Source of the DNA: Fibrella arboris
GTDB lineage: Bacteria; Bacteroidota; Bacteroidia; Cytophagales; Spirosomataceae
Direction of reading: 5' to 3'
Assembly (NCBI RefSeq): GCF_041321095.1
Contig: NZ_JBGGWE010000003.1
Span: forward strand, 124,001 to 188,000
DNA length: 64,000 nucleotides
The notes below the pieces were generated by a model. That model was not told the DNA's origin. It saw only the letters and a program-made list of their open reading frames with translations, and did not search any database. Of this stretch, positions 19,133-27,197 are shown in pieces. The translations under genes and the position numbers were made by a program. Numbering within the stretch: position 1 is the stretch's first letter; the number at the start of each line of letters is the position of its first letter.

Positions 19133-20266
19133 ATGCCTACCCCTTCCAGTCAATCTGCTTCAACGCCCGAACCAATTATTGCAGCTGACATGCCTGCCCG
19201 GCAACAGTTGCAAACAATTCAGGCCGTTCGGGGGGTGGCAGCATTGGTGGTGGTCGCCTTTCATCTGACGCAGTTTGTTGACGGTAGATATGGTGAAGCG
19301 CTCTGGTTCGGCCTGTTTGAGCGGGGATTCGCCGGTGTCGATCTGTTTTTTGTCATCAGCGGCTTTGTCATCGTCTACACCAGCCAGGCTTACATTGGCA
19401 AACCAGCTACCTTACGAACGTACCTGACCAAGCGGGCTATCCGCGTTTACCCGATCTATTGGCTGACCATCCTTATCATGACTACCCTGATGGCAGTCAG
19501 CCTCTGGCTCCGGCCAGATGGGATGGGCAAGGTGATTACCGAACGATGGCCGGGTATTGATACGATTCTGCTAACGCCCCACCACCACGCCTTGAATATC
19601 GTCAGTTGGAGCCTGAGCCACGAACTCTTTTTTTACCTCCTGTTTGCCTGCCTGATTGTATCCAGAAAGCTGTGGGTCATTCCTGCTTTCTTTCTCGCTG
19701 GTACACTCTACATGGCTCTAACGAAGCAGGAATACGTTGATGGTCAGTGTACCATCTGGGAGTATTTCTGGTTTAACCCACTGAACGCTGAGTTCGCCCT
19801 GGGAGCGCTGGCAGGCTACGGGTTCACTCACTATAAAGCAAACAAATGGGAAGGTATCAGCGCAGCCCTGCTTGGCACACTCTGGCTCTATAGCTTTGGC
19901 GATACGCCCAATGAATTTTTTGGTGAACGCCTGCTGCATTATGGCGTCGCCAGCCTGCTCATGCTGATTGCGGTATTAACCTACGAATATCTACGCCGGC
20001 CAACCGTACCGCAGTGGATTATCAGCACCGGCGATGCATCGTATCTGATTTACCTCATTCACACACCGCTGCTGTTACTCTTCACCAGACTACTCACCCG
20101 GTTTTTTCCTGCCTATTCGCCAATAGCCATTCCGCTGGCCTGCCTGGCTTTGGTTAGTGTGGTAGCGTACCTGAGCATTGTGACGCACCGTGTTATAGAA
20201 AAACCGCTGATGCGCTATTTGTCGGCGCGGCTGCTACCAACGAAAAAACTAAAAGCGGTCAGCTAA
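19133..20266 (+). CDS. Acyltransferase-3 family membrane protein
   Basis: The 377-residue protein has the acyltransferase-3 signature: IQAVRGVAALVVVAFHLTQF with the conserved His, then FERGFAGVDLFFVISGFVIV and SLSHELFFYLLFACLI. About ten membrane helices follow. These enzymes O-acetylate exported sugars. At the end of the cluster it probably decorates the polysaccharide. The gene is convergent with the following block, and no hairpin was seen in the 41-base gap after its stop. Confidence 0.9.
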   Translation: MPTPSSQSASTPEPIIAADMPARQQLQTIQAVRGVAALVVVAFHLTQFVDGRYGEALWFGLFERGFAGVDLFFVISGFVIVYTSQAYIGKPATLRTYLTKRAIRVYPIYWLTILIMTTLMAVSLWLRPDGMGKVITERWPGIDTILLTPHHHALNIVSWSLSHELFFYLLFACLIVSRKLWVIPAFFLAGTLYMALTKQEYVDGQCTIWEYFWFNPLNAEFALGALAGYGFTHYKANKWEGISAALLGTLWLYSFGDTPNEFFGERLLHYGVASLLMLIAVLTYEYLRRPTVPQWIISTGDASYLIYLIHTPLLLLFTRLLTRFFPAYSPIAIPLACLALVSVVAYLSIVTHRVIEKPLMRYLSARLLPTKKLKAVS

Positions 20267-20307
20267 GCAGTTAGCGCTCATTCCTGATCAGCCACTCACC
20301 CACTGGC

Positions 20308-20784
20308 CTACATAGTGATGTAGAAGATAAGCGTTGTCAGGCCGATAAACGCCAGCAGCAGCACCAGTGGCCCAACCCAGGACACGCCTCCCTGCCGCCG
20401 CAGCACCGCAAGTACGTCCCGCTCAGATGCGGCATCCTGTAGGATTGGGCGTTGTGTAAGCCTGGCGACCTGCCTGCGGGAGAACGTACTGTAGAGCCGG
20501 TTACCTGAAAAGCCGATAAGGCTGGCTATCAGCAGATTGGAAACAAGCATGTACGCATATGTTTCGCTCAGCACGGGAATAAGCCAGTCTTCCAGCGCAC
20601 TCTCGGCCATGATGAGAGCGAACGTAATAGCTGCATTGGCGTACATCTTTCGGTAGGCCATCCAGAACATGCCGAAGAAGAAAGCCCCTTCGTTGAACCG
20701 GACTTTTCCCTGCTCCAGATCATCCACCACCTGGCAGTAGTAGTCAGCGCGGGGACCAAAGAAATAGGGCAGGTAATCGGTCAT
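20308..20784 (-). CDS. DUF2628-like small membrane protein
   Basis: The 158-residue protein has a cytoplasmic N-terminus (FFGPRADYYCQVVDDLEQGK) followed by the aromatic block FFFGMFWMAYRKMY and two or three hydrophobic helices. This is the usual DUF2628 pattern. No function is known for the family. It begins 30 bases after the argC stop on the same strand, so it is probably the last gene of the arg operon. Confidence 0.6.
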   Translation of the reverse strand: MTDYLPYFFGPRADYYCQVVDDLEQGKVRFNEGAFFFGMFWMAYRKMYANAAITFALIMAESALEDWLIPVLSETYAYMLVSNLLIASLIGFSGNRLYSTFSRRQVARLTQRPILQDAASERDVLAVLRRQGGVSWVGPLVLLLAFIGLTTLIFYITM

Positions 20785-20814
20785 GGCAGGCAGTCTTACT
20801 AGCGAGTCGCGGGC

Positions 20815-21795
20815 CTAGAACGCCACTGGTTTTAAACGGAGACCCGCCTCTTCAGGTAGCCCAAAAACAAGGTTCATGTTCTGCACAGCCTGGCCCGAAG
20901 CCCCCTTCGTCAGGTTATCGATCACGCTCGTTATCAGCAATTGACCATCATGAAGGTCCAGGCTCAGCAACGCTTTATTGGTGTTCACCACCTGCTTCAG
21001 ATCAACAGGAGTGTCACTCACGTGCGTAAATGGGTGCGTCGCGTAATAGGTACGGTAGAGGTCAACGGCTTCAGGCAACGTACCTGAAAACGGCGTATAC
21101 ACATTGGCCATGATGCCCCGGGTGAAGTCGCCCCGGTAAGGCACAAAATTAATTGCTTCGCCAAAACCCGATTGCAGGTACGTCAGGCTCTGCCTGATTT
21201 CGGCCAAATGCTGATGCGTAAACGCCTTGTAGACAGACAGGTTATTGTTCCGCCAGGTGAAGCCCGTTGTCGGCACGAGTGCCTGCCCGGCACCTGTACT
21301 CCCGGTGACAGCGCTAACGTGTACGGCGTCTAGCAGGCGACCCTCCCTAGCCAGTGGCAGAAGAGTCAGTTGAATAGCCGTTGCGAAGCAGCCAGGGTTG
21401 GCGATCCGGTCGGCCTGCTGGATACGTTCGCGTTGAAGTTCAGGCAACCCGTATACGAAGTCATCGGTTTCATCGCGAAAATCGGTGCTCAGATCAATGA
21501 TCGTTACGTGCTCAGGTACGTCATTATCGGCCAGAAACTTCGCCGACTGCCCGTGGCCCGAGCAGAGAAACAAAACATCAAGATCATCCTGTTGCACCAA
21601 CGGCTGCGTGTCAGCGCCGCTAAAAGTCAGGTCGGTATCGCCCAGCAAATCGGTATGGGTAGCCCAAACAGGTTTTCCCGCCTGACTTTGGCTATGCACG
21701 AAAGCAATAGAGACAAAAGGATGATGAATAAGAATACGAAGCAGTTCGCCACCTGTGTAGCCTGCTCCTCCAAGTATACCTGCCTGAATAGTCAT
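20815..21795 (-). CDS. argC: N-acetyl-gamma-glutamyl-phosphate reductase
   Basis: The 326-residue enzyme performs the third step of ornithine synthesis, the NADPH-dependent reduction of acylglutamyl phosphate. The Rossmann motif GILGGAGYTGGELLRIL opens the protein, and the catalytic cysteine is Cys136 in ANPGCFATA. Part of the phylum uses succinylated rather than acetylated intermediates, so the acyl group is not certain. Its ATG overlaps the stop of the upstream glycosyltransferase by four bases (ATGA), an unusual partner for argC. Confidence 0.95.
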   Translation of the reverse strand: MTIQAGILGGAGYTGGELLRILIHHPFVSIAFVHSQSQAGKPVWATHTDLLGDTDLTFSGADTQPLVQQDDLDVLFLCSGHGQSAKFLADNDVPEHVTIIDLSTDFRDETDDFVYGLPELQRERIQQADRIANPGCFATAIQLTLLPLAREGRLLDAVHVSAVTGSTGAGQALVPTTGFTWRNNNLSVYKAFTHQHLAEIRQSLTYLQSGFGEAINFVPYRGDFTRGIMANVYTPFSGTLPEAVDLYRTYYATHPFTHVSDTPVDLKQVVNTNKALLSLDLHDGQLLITSVIDNLTKGASGQAVQNMNLVFGLPEEAGLRLKPVAF

Positions 21796-23051
21796 GCGTT
21801 TGATAAGTTACGATACACGTCGATGTGCTGTCGTGTAAATTTTTCCCACGAAAAGAGTTTGGCCCGCCGAAGTGCATTTACCCGTAGCTGGTGTTGCAGA
21901 TCGTCGGAATTAATCACCGTGATAATTGCCTGACAGAGCGCATCGGCATCAGTAGGCGACACCGTAATGGCGGCATCGCCTACCACTTCAGGCAACGACG
22001 ATACGTTTGACGTGATCACGGGTAAACCACACTGCATCGCCTCGAGCGGGGGCAACCCAAATCCTTCGTAGAGCGAAGGAAACAGAAAAGCGGTAGCACC
22101 GCTGTACAAAGCGGCCAAGTCTTCGTCGGGAACGTACCCGGTGAAGATAAGTCGCGCCAATAGTTGTTCACTTGCCCGAATCTCGGTAAGCCATTCATCC
22201 ATTTTCCAGCCCTTTGTCCCAACCAGCACCAGTTTCAACTCAGTGGGTATGGCATTCTGGGCAACCAGTTGGGCAAAGCACTGAACCAGATGCCGGATGT
22301 TTTTACGAGGTTCAAGTGTGGCAATACTCAACAGATAAGGTTCGTCATTCAGGCCATACCGGAGTTGCGTAGCGTGCAGCCGATCGGCATCTGTAACGGG
22401 GTAGAATAACCGACGGGAAGCAGCCAGATAAATTGGTGTTACACGTTCAGGGTCGAAGCCAGTGTACTCGCAAAAATCAATCTTGGTAGCCTCCGAAACG
22501 GTAAGTATATGCGCATCACTCGACAAAGTCCGAATAGCCTGTTGAACAGCCTGTTCGCCAGACAAAAACCATTCAGGATGATGAATGGGGATCAAATCAT
22601 TGACTGTCAACACCTTTTGAATTCGTCGGTCACTTCCTATGTAGTTTGGAATAGCGAAGAATGGCGAATGATAGACTGTTTTCGCCGGGTATCGATCAAG
22701 CGAAATACGGGATGAGTCGAGGCCAACCGTCCGGCGACCTTTATAGAAAACATGACGAAGGACTCTTGACGTAAAGCTCCGGGTATCCATACCACGCAGC
22801 ATATTCTTTTCCCACTCAGCCAGCTTCAACTCGCCGGCCCGGTTGGCAAAAGACAGGTTATAGTCGGGCAACACATCTTCAACCCAACGCAATGTTTCGC
22901 TAAGATGCGTAGGAGCAGCCAGCGACAACGTTACGTCTGGTGAGTCGGCCAACCCGCGTACCAGATGTTCGGCCACCCGATTGACGCCCGTGCGAGCTTG
23001 CGGATGAAAGTGACCGATACCTAACAGGCTGGCATCAAATACGATGTCCAA
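21792..23051 (-). CDS. GT4 glycosyltransferase embedded in the arg operon
   Basis: The 419-residue GT4 protein has the second domain opening LLSIATLEPRKNIRHLVQCF and the donor motif FPSLYEGFGLPPLEAMQCGLPVITSNVSSLPEV. Its stop overlaps the argC start by four bases, and argG ends 117 bases upstream on the same strand. It therefore appears translationally coupled to an arginine gene although it has no metabolic link to it. The likely origin is spill-over or transfer from the adjacent polysaccharide cluster. Its glycan target is unknown. Confidence 0.88.
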   Translation of the reverse strand: MDIVFDASLLGIGHFHPQARTGVNRVAEHLVRGLADSPDVTLSLAAPTHLSETLRWVEDVLPDYNLSFANRAGELKLAEWEKNMLRGMDTRSFTSRVLRHVFYKGRRTVGLDSSRISLDRYPAKTVYHSPFFAIPNYIGSDRRIQKVLTVNDLIPIHHPEWFLSGEQAVQQAIRTLSSDAHILTVSEATKIDFCEYTGFDPERVTPIYLAASRRLFYPVTDADRLHATQLRYGLNDEPYLLSIATLEPRKNIRHLVQCFAQLVAQNAIPTELKLVLVGTKGWKMDEWLTEIRASEQLLARLIFTGYVPDEDLAALYSGATAFLFPSLYEGFGLPPLEAMQCGLPVITSNVSSLPEVVGDAAITVSPTDADALCQAIITVINSDDLQHQLRVNALRRAKLFSWEKFTRQHIDVYRNLSNA

Positions 23052-23168
23052 TGTAGTGGATGGATAGTGTATGGAGATAAAAGATACCGGATGTCGACTA
23101 CCAGTGTCTAGGCTGCCCTATAGGTAGTATCTGAAATCCAGTACCTAATATCCTGATTCTTTCTTCGC

Positions 23169-24398
23169 TTAATTTCCCGCTTTTACTTTTTCGTAGATCA
23201 TGACTTGATTCGACGCCACTTTTGAGAAACCCCGCACATCGTCACCAGTCCAGGCATTGTTCATCTCACCATAAGAGCCAAACGTCGATGACATCAGATC
23301 GTAGCTCGATTCGATACCCAGTACTGTAAACCGATACGGAGCCAGTTGTACATAGACCTGTCCGGTCACATGGCCCTGCGTATCGGCCAGAAACGTTTCA
23401 ATGTTCCGCATAACGGGATCCATAAACTGGCCTTCGTGCAGCATAGTACCGTAAAAATTCCCCAACTGCTCTTTCCAGGTCAGCTGGTGCTTCGTGAGCA
23501 CATGTTTCTCCAGCGTGTGGTGTGCTTTAATCATGATCAACGGAGCAGGGGCTTCAAACCCAACCCGGCCTTTGATGCCGATGATGGTATCGCCGACGTG
23601 AATATCACGCCCAACACCGTATGGACCCGCTAACTCCGTAAGGCGTTGGATAGCCCCCACCGGATTGGTGAACGTTTCTGCACCGTACGCGTCACTTTTG
23701 ATCCCCTTCAGTTCGCCATGGACAAAGGTGAGCGTAAGCATTTCGTCACCCGATTTGGTTACCGGTGTTGGCCAGGCCGACTCGGGCAAATAGCCATTCG
23801 ATGTGAGTGTTTCTTTTCCGCCTACCGACGTGCCCCATAATCCCTTATTAATGGAATAAGCGGCCTTATGCCACTCCTGATTGACGCCTTTGCTTTTCAG
23901 GTACTCGATTTCAGCGTCGCGCGACAGCCGCAGATCACGGATGGGTGTAATGATTTCAGCTTCGGGAATGATGATCCGGAAAGCCATATCGAAACGTACC
24001 TGGTCATTCCCCGCCCCGGTTGACCCGTGGGCAATGGCTGAAGCACCAATCTCACGGGCATACTCAGCGGCTGCAATGGCCTGAAAAATACGCTCGGCCG
24101 ATACGCAAAGTGGATACGTGTTATTTTTCAGTACGTTACCAAAGACCAGGAACTTCAGACATTCCTGATAATAATCATCCGTTTTCGACACGACGGCGTG
24201 TGATACTACGCCTAGTGAATAGGCCCGCGCTTCAATGGCAGCGAGTTCATCCGACGAGAAACCACCCGTATCGACCAGCACCGAATAGACATCCATGCCC
24301 CGACCGCCCGCGGCCCGGTCTTCTGTCAGGTATTTTACGCAGAAAGAGGTATCCAGACCTCCACTAAATGCTAATACAACTTTTTGTTTGTCAGCCAT
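23169..24398 (-). CDS. argG: Argininosuccinate synthase
   Basis: The 409-residue enzyme joins citrulline and aspartate using ATP. The ATP pyrophosphatase P-loop SGGLDTS lies at residues 12-18, and conserved substrate blocks (YPLCVSAERIFQ, AHGSTGAGNDQVRFD) follow. It belongs to the form common in Bacteroidota. A TAATTTTG box eight bases upstream of the ATG suggests its own promoter. It precedes the GT4 gene and argC on the same strand. Confidence 0.95.
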   Translation of the reverse strand: MADKQKVVLAFSGGLDTSFCVKYLTEDRAAGGRGMDVYSVLVDTGGFSSDELAAIEARAYSLGVVSHAVVSKTDDYYQECLKFLVFGNVLKNNTYPLCVSAERIFQAIAAAEYAREIGASAIAHGSTGAGNDQVRFDMAFRIIIPEAEIITPIRDLRLSRDAEIEYLKSKGVNQEWHKAAYSINKGLWGTSVGGKETLTSNGYLPESAWPTPVTKSGDEMLTLTFVHGELKGIKSDAYGAETFTNPVGAIQRLTELAGPYGVGRDIHVGDTIIGIKGRVGFEAPAPLIMIKAHHTLEKHVLTKHQLTWKEQLGNFYGTMLHEGQFMDPVMRNIETFLADTQGHVTGQVYVQLAPYRFTVLGIESSYDLMSSTFGSYGEMNNAWTGDDVRGFSKVASNQVMIYEKVKAGN

Positions 24399-24405
24399 TT
24401 ATCAA

Positions 24406-24413
24406 CAAAATTA
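24406..24413 (-). promoter_or_regulatory. TAnnTTTG promoter box upstream of argG
   Basis: On the minus strand the sequence reads TAATTTTG, ending eight bases before the argG ATG, which would give a very short leader. A clear TTG -33 box was not found. Its presence after a terminator-like hairpin supports independent transcription of argG. Confidence 0.5.
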
Positions 24414-24556
24414 ACACTCAGCACATGCCCTTTACCGCTTTGTGATACTTAGCTGGTTGTGGCTGTTGCTTCAAAGGGTGTACAACGGACGTACCCGTGC
24501 CGCCGATCATGCTGCAAATATCGACGCTACAAGGCATACGGCCCAACTATAAGCAA

Positions 24557-24571
24557 AAAAGCCGGGCTTTT
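24557..24571 (-). terminator. Terminator-like stem downstream of the GNAT gene
   Basis: The sequence AAAAGCCGGGCTTTT forms a six-base stem with a three-base loop. On the minus strand it ends in six T residues, the polarity needed to end the GNAT transcript. It lies 85 bases after the GNAT stop and 159 bases before argG. Confidence 0.5.
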
Positions 24572-24603
24572 CTGCCACGGCTTATTACTCAGATCTCGAT
24601 ATG

Positions 24604-24643
24604 GGTACGTTGCCCAAACAGGAGCGTGTTCGGGCAACGTACC
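24604..24643. repeat. Inverted pair of the GGTACGT motif forming a 12-bp stem
   Basis: GGTACGTTGCCC at 24604-24615 and its exact reverse complement at 24632-24643 flank a 16-base loop, 12 bases beyond the GNAT stop codon. Both arms contain the core of the dispersed CAGGTACGTT motif. In Neisseria, inverted pairs of uptake sequences serve as 3'-end hairpins; the arrangement here is similar, but the link is only by analogy. Confidence 0.85.
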
Positions 24644-24655
24644 TCTACAAAAGCG

Positions 24656-25378
24656 TTAGGCCGTTTCTAACTCGCGTTCCACTCGTTTTGTGGGTTCAGT
24701 AGGCCGTGGACGGTCCTGGAAGCGAAGGAGCACCCGCTCCTTCAATCGCTGCCAGCGTTCATACAGCTTGGAGTCTTTAATAAAATTCCAGGGGGCTTTC
24801 TTTTCTTCCTTCTTTTGCTCGTCAGGGTCGTAGAGCATGCCTGTGCAGAGGCAGTGCTTACGTTCTGTCCGGGTCAGAATATCATAATTAACGCAGGTCT
24901 GACAGCCTTTCCAGAAAGCTTCATCGCCAGGTAACTGGCTCAATGTCACCGGCTGATAGCCCAGATCGCTGTTGATCTTCATCACGGCTAAGCTCGTGGT
25001 GAGGCCAATGATCTTGGCATCCGGGTAGCGCGAGCGCGACAGTTCGAACGCCTTTTGCTTGATGTGTGTTGCCACGCCACTCTTGCGGTGGTCGGGATGC
25101 ACAATAAGCCCTGAGTTGGCCACGAACTTGCCATGATCCCAGGTTTCGATGTAACAGAAACCGACCCATTCGCCGCCCAGAGTCTGGGCTATTATGGCCT
25201 TTCCTTCGAGCATTTTCTGCATCAGGTAGAGCGGCGAACGTTTGGCGATACCGGTTCCCCGGGCTTTCGCACTATTTTCCATCTCTTTACAGATGGTGTC
25301 AGCTAAATTAAGGTGAACCTCGCTGGCTACCTGAATAATATACTGGTCGTTGACTACTTCTTGCGTGATCATCGTCAT
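24656..25378 (-). CDS. GNAT acetyltransferase, probable arginine-pathway N-acyltransferase
   Basis: The 240-residue protein has a GNAT domain in about the first 165 residues, with the acetyl-CoA loop near VHPDHRKSGVATHIKQKAF. After it comes a cysteine cluster (CQTCVNYD, then HCLCTG), which could bind a metal, followed by a basic, charged tail. In Bacteroidota a GNAT gene of this kind commonly sits upstream of argG and argC and is thought to replace classical ArgA or ArgJ in making acylglutamate. The gene position here fits that. The acyl donor and the role of the tail are unproven. Confidence 0.72.
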   Translation of the reverse strand: MTMITQEVVNDQYIIQVASEVHLNLADTICKEMENSAKARGTGIAKRSPLYLMQKMLEGKAIIAQTLGGEWVGFCYIETWDHGKFVANSGLIVHPDHRKSGVATHIKQKAFELSRSRYPDAKIIGLTTSLAVMKINSDLGYQPVTLSQLPGDEAFWKGCQTCVNYDILTRTERKHCLCTGMLYDPDEQKKEEKKAPWNFIKDSKLYERWQRLKERVLLRFQDRPRPTEPTKRVERELETA

Positions 25379-25716
25379 TTATTGAACGCCCGACCTCAAC
25401 GATCGGCGGCGGCCTCAAACGGAGACGTTTTTATCCGGATGGATGTGAGAAAAGTGTACTGTAAGAAAAGGGGGTGCGAAAGGGGCCTGCTACGTAAGCA
25501 GGGCATCGTTATAGGGTCCTCACGGACCTGAACCGATAGGGCGTCATGTGGCAAGTGGCCTGTATGTAGACGATCTGGTTCATGTCTTGGTAAAACGAGG
25601 GCAATATTCGGCAAATTACCCTACCTGTGCAATGGATAACAGAATTTTAATAGAATGGTTCGACAGCTAGTATTCCCGTCATACCTACGGTATAGACAAT
25701 AACCCCGATGTGAGGT
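25379..25716. other. 338-base intergenic region without a supported gene
   Basis: This stretch lies between the histidine kinase stop and the GNAT start, both on the minus strand. Two small stems are visible (CCTGCT/AGCAGG at 25486-25502 and GGTCC/GGACC at 25515-25528). The short open frames on both strands show no family resemblance. No tRNA or clear TAnnTTTG box was found. Confidence 0.6.
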
Positions 25717-27096
25717 TTAAAACGAAAGTCGAAAAATACTGCCCTTGCCTACTTCTGTACTGACAGTGAGCTGACCGTCCATCTGTTGCATCATCTGCCT
25801 CGATAGGCTTAATCCAATGCCGGATCCCGTCTTTTTAGTGGTAAAAAAGGGGATAAAGATTTGGTCAAGCGCTTCGGGCTCAATGCCGGGCCCGTTATCC
25901 GCTACCTCGATGAGCGTTTTAGCACCGTCTGGCAGGGCTTCAAACCGAATACTGGGATCAACTGTTTTCTCCAGGGCCTCACCCGCATTTTTCAGCAGAT
26001 TGAGCAAAATCATTTCCACCTGCGCCTCATCGGCCAGAATAGTTATGGATTCAGACGGGTGAAGCACTGTCAGTGTGATGTGGCGGCTTTCAAATTCGGG
26101 CCGCACCAGCCCCACCACGCGCTGCATCAGCGCCTGTACTGATACCATACCCACCCTGGGCGCTGGAATAGTGGTGAAATTCCGGTAAGCATCCACAAAC
26201 CGCATGATGCCTTCACCTCGTTGCGCAATGGTATTCAGGGCATCGCCCAGATCGTTTACGGCTTCATGAACGACCGATGCATTGCGTAGTTCAGTTGGCA
26301 CGTTGGCCAGTGCGCTTTGGGGCGGCAGGTTGGCTACGATGTCATGCTCCAGGATAGCCTGCATGGTGCCTGTCAGCGACACCAGGGGGGTCACCGAATT
26401 CATAATCTCATGGCGTAAAACTTTGGTCAGGTTCTGCCAGGCATCTACTTCTTTCTGCTGCAGTTCCGACCGGATGTTTTGCAGCGATACCAGCGTGACC
26501 AATCGGCCACGCAGCCGCACATCGGTGGTTCGGATGGCCAGGTCGTTTCCGCTGGCCGTTGTATAGGCAAAAGCCGCCTGTCGGGAAGGCCCGGTCAGGC
26601 GGGCTGGCAAATCAGGATATTGCTCAACGAGGTCGGTCAGTAACCGCAGGCGATAGATATCGAGCAGCCGCAATGCCGCCTGGTTCACCAGTTCAACCTG
26701 CCCGGCCGCATCGAAGGCGAGCAGGCCTACGCTGACGTGCTGCACAATGGTGTTCAGGTATTGCAAATTGGCTTCTTTTTCGGCCCGTGCCTGCCTGAAC
26801 GCCTCCAGTACTTCATTGAATTGCTGGTTCAGTTGAGCAAACGAAGGGCCTAACTTGCTATCGGCATTGAAGCTGATGGCAAAATCAGAGTAGCGAACCG
26901 ATTCCAGAAAATAGGTCAGCTTGCGATTTATGCCCGTTACATACTGGTACAGATTAACAGCTACCATCAGCAGCAGTATGCTCGTGACGATCAGTAACGG
27001 CATAAATCGGCTGGCTGGACCGATGTAGACCATTGTACCGGCCAGTACGCCCAGCAGTGCCATTCGCCAACCTATACCCCACGCGAAACGATTCAT
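25717..27096 (-). CDS. NtrB-like sensor histidine kinase
   Basis: The 459-residue kinase has two N-terminal membrane helices (about residues 11-25 and 31-52) with almost no periplasmic loop, so it probably senses an internal or membrane signal. A PAS-like domain spans about 105-205, the phosphoacceptor is His229 in KVLRHEIMNSVTPL, and the ATPase domain shows NLLKNAGEAL, DNGPGI and FTTKKTGSGIGLSL. It follows the sigma-54 activator gene on the same strand, separated by the hairpin at 27104-27189. Together they form an NtrY/NtrX-like system of unknown input. Confidence 0.92.
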   Translation of the reverse strand: MNRFAWGIGWRMALLGVLAGTMVYIGPASRFMPLLIVTSILLLMVAVNLYQYVTGINRKLTYFLESVRYSDFAISFNADSKLGPSFAQLNQQFNEVLEAFRQARAEKEANLQYLNTIVQHVSVGLLAFDAAGQVELVNQAALRLLDIYRLRLLTDLVEQYPDLPARLTGPSRQAAFAYTTASGNDLAIRTTDVRLRGRLVTLVSLQNIRSELQQKEVDAWQNLTKVLRHEIMNSVTPLVSLTGTMQAILEHDIVANLPPQSALANVPTELRNASVVHEAVNDLGDALNTIAQRGEGIMRFVDAYRNFTTIPAPRVGMVSVQALMQRVVGLVRPEFESRHITLTVLHPSESITILADEAQVEMILLNLLKNAGEALEKTVDPSIRFEALPDGAKTLIEVADNGPGIEPEALDQIFIPFFTTKKTGSGIGLSLSRQMMQQMDGQLTVSTEVGKGSIFRLSF

Positions 27097-27103
27097 TTTT
27101 TTG

Positions 27104-27189
27104 AGTTTTCTATTTACAGTCTTCTGTTGCGTTGCGGTGTTTAGTGTATCCCGATTAGCAACGCAACAGAAGACTGTAAATAGAAAACT
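27104..27189. repeat. Heptad-arm hairpin A (32-bp perfect arms, 41-nt core)
   Basis: Bases 27104-27135 and 27158-27189 are exact reverse complements. On the minus strand the sequence after the regulator stop codon reads as 7-base units GTTTACA, GTTTTCT, ATTTACA and GTCTTCT before the core. The core at 27127-27167 is 41 nt long and contains ATTAGC at the same position as hairpin C. It fills the space between the response regulator stop and the kinase start. The element family is described under hairpins B, C and D. Confidence 0.95.
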
Positions 27190-27197
27190 GTAAACTG

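Noticed and set aside
25396..25614. 72-codon open frame on the minus strand between the kinase and GNAT genes
   Set aside because: It has no recognisable family, no promoter box and unremarkable composition; the plus strand is also open there.
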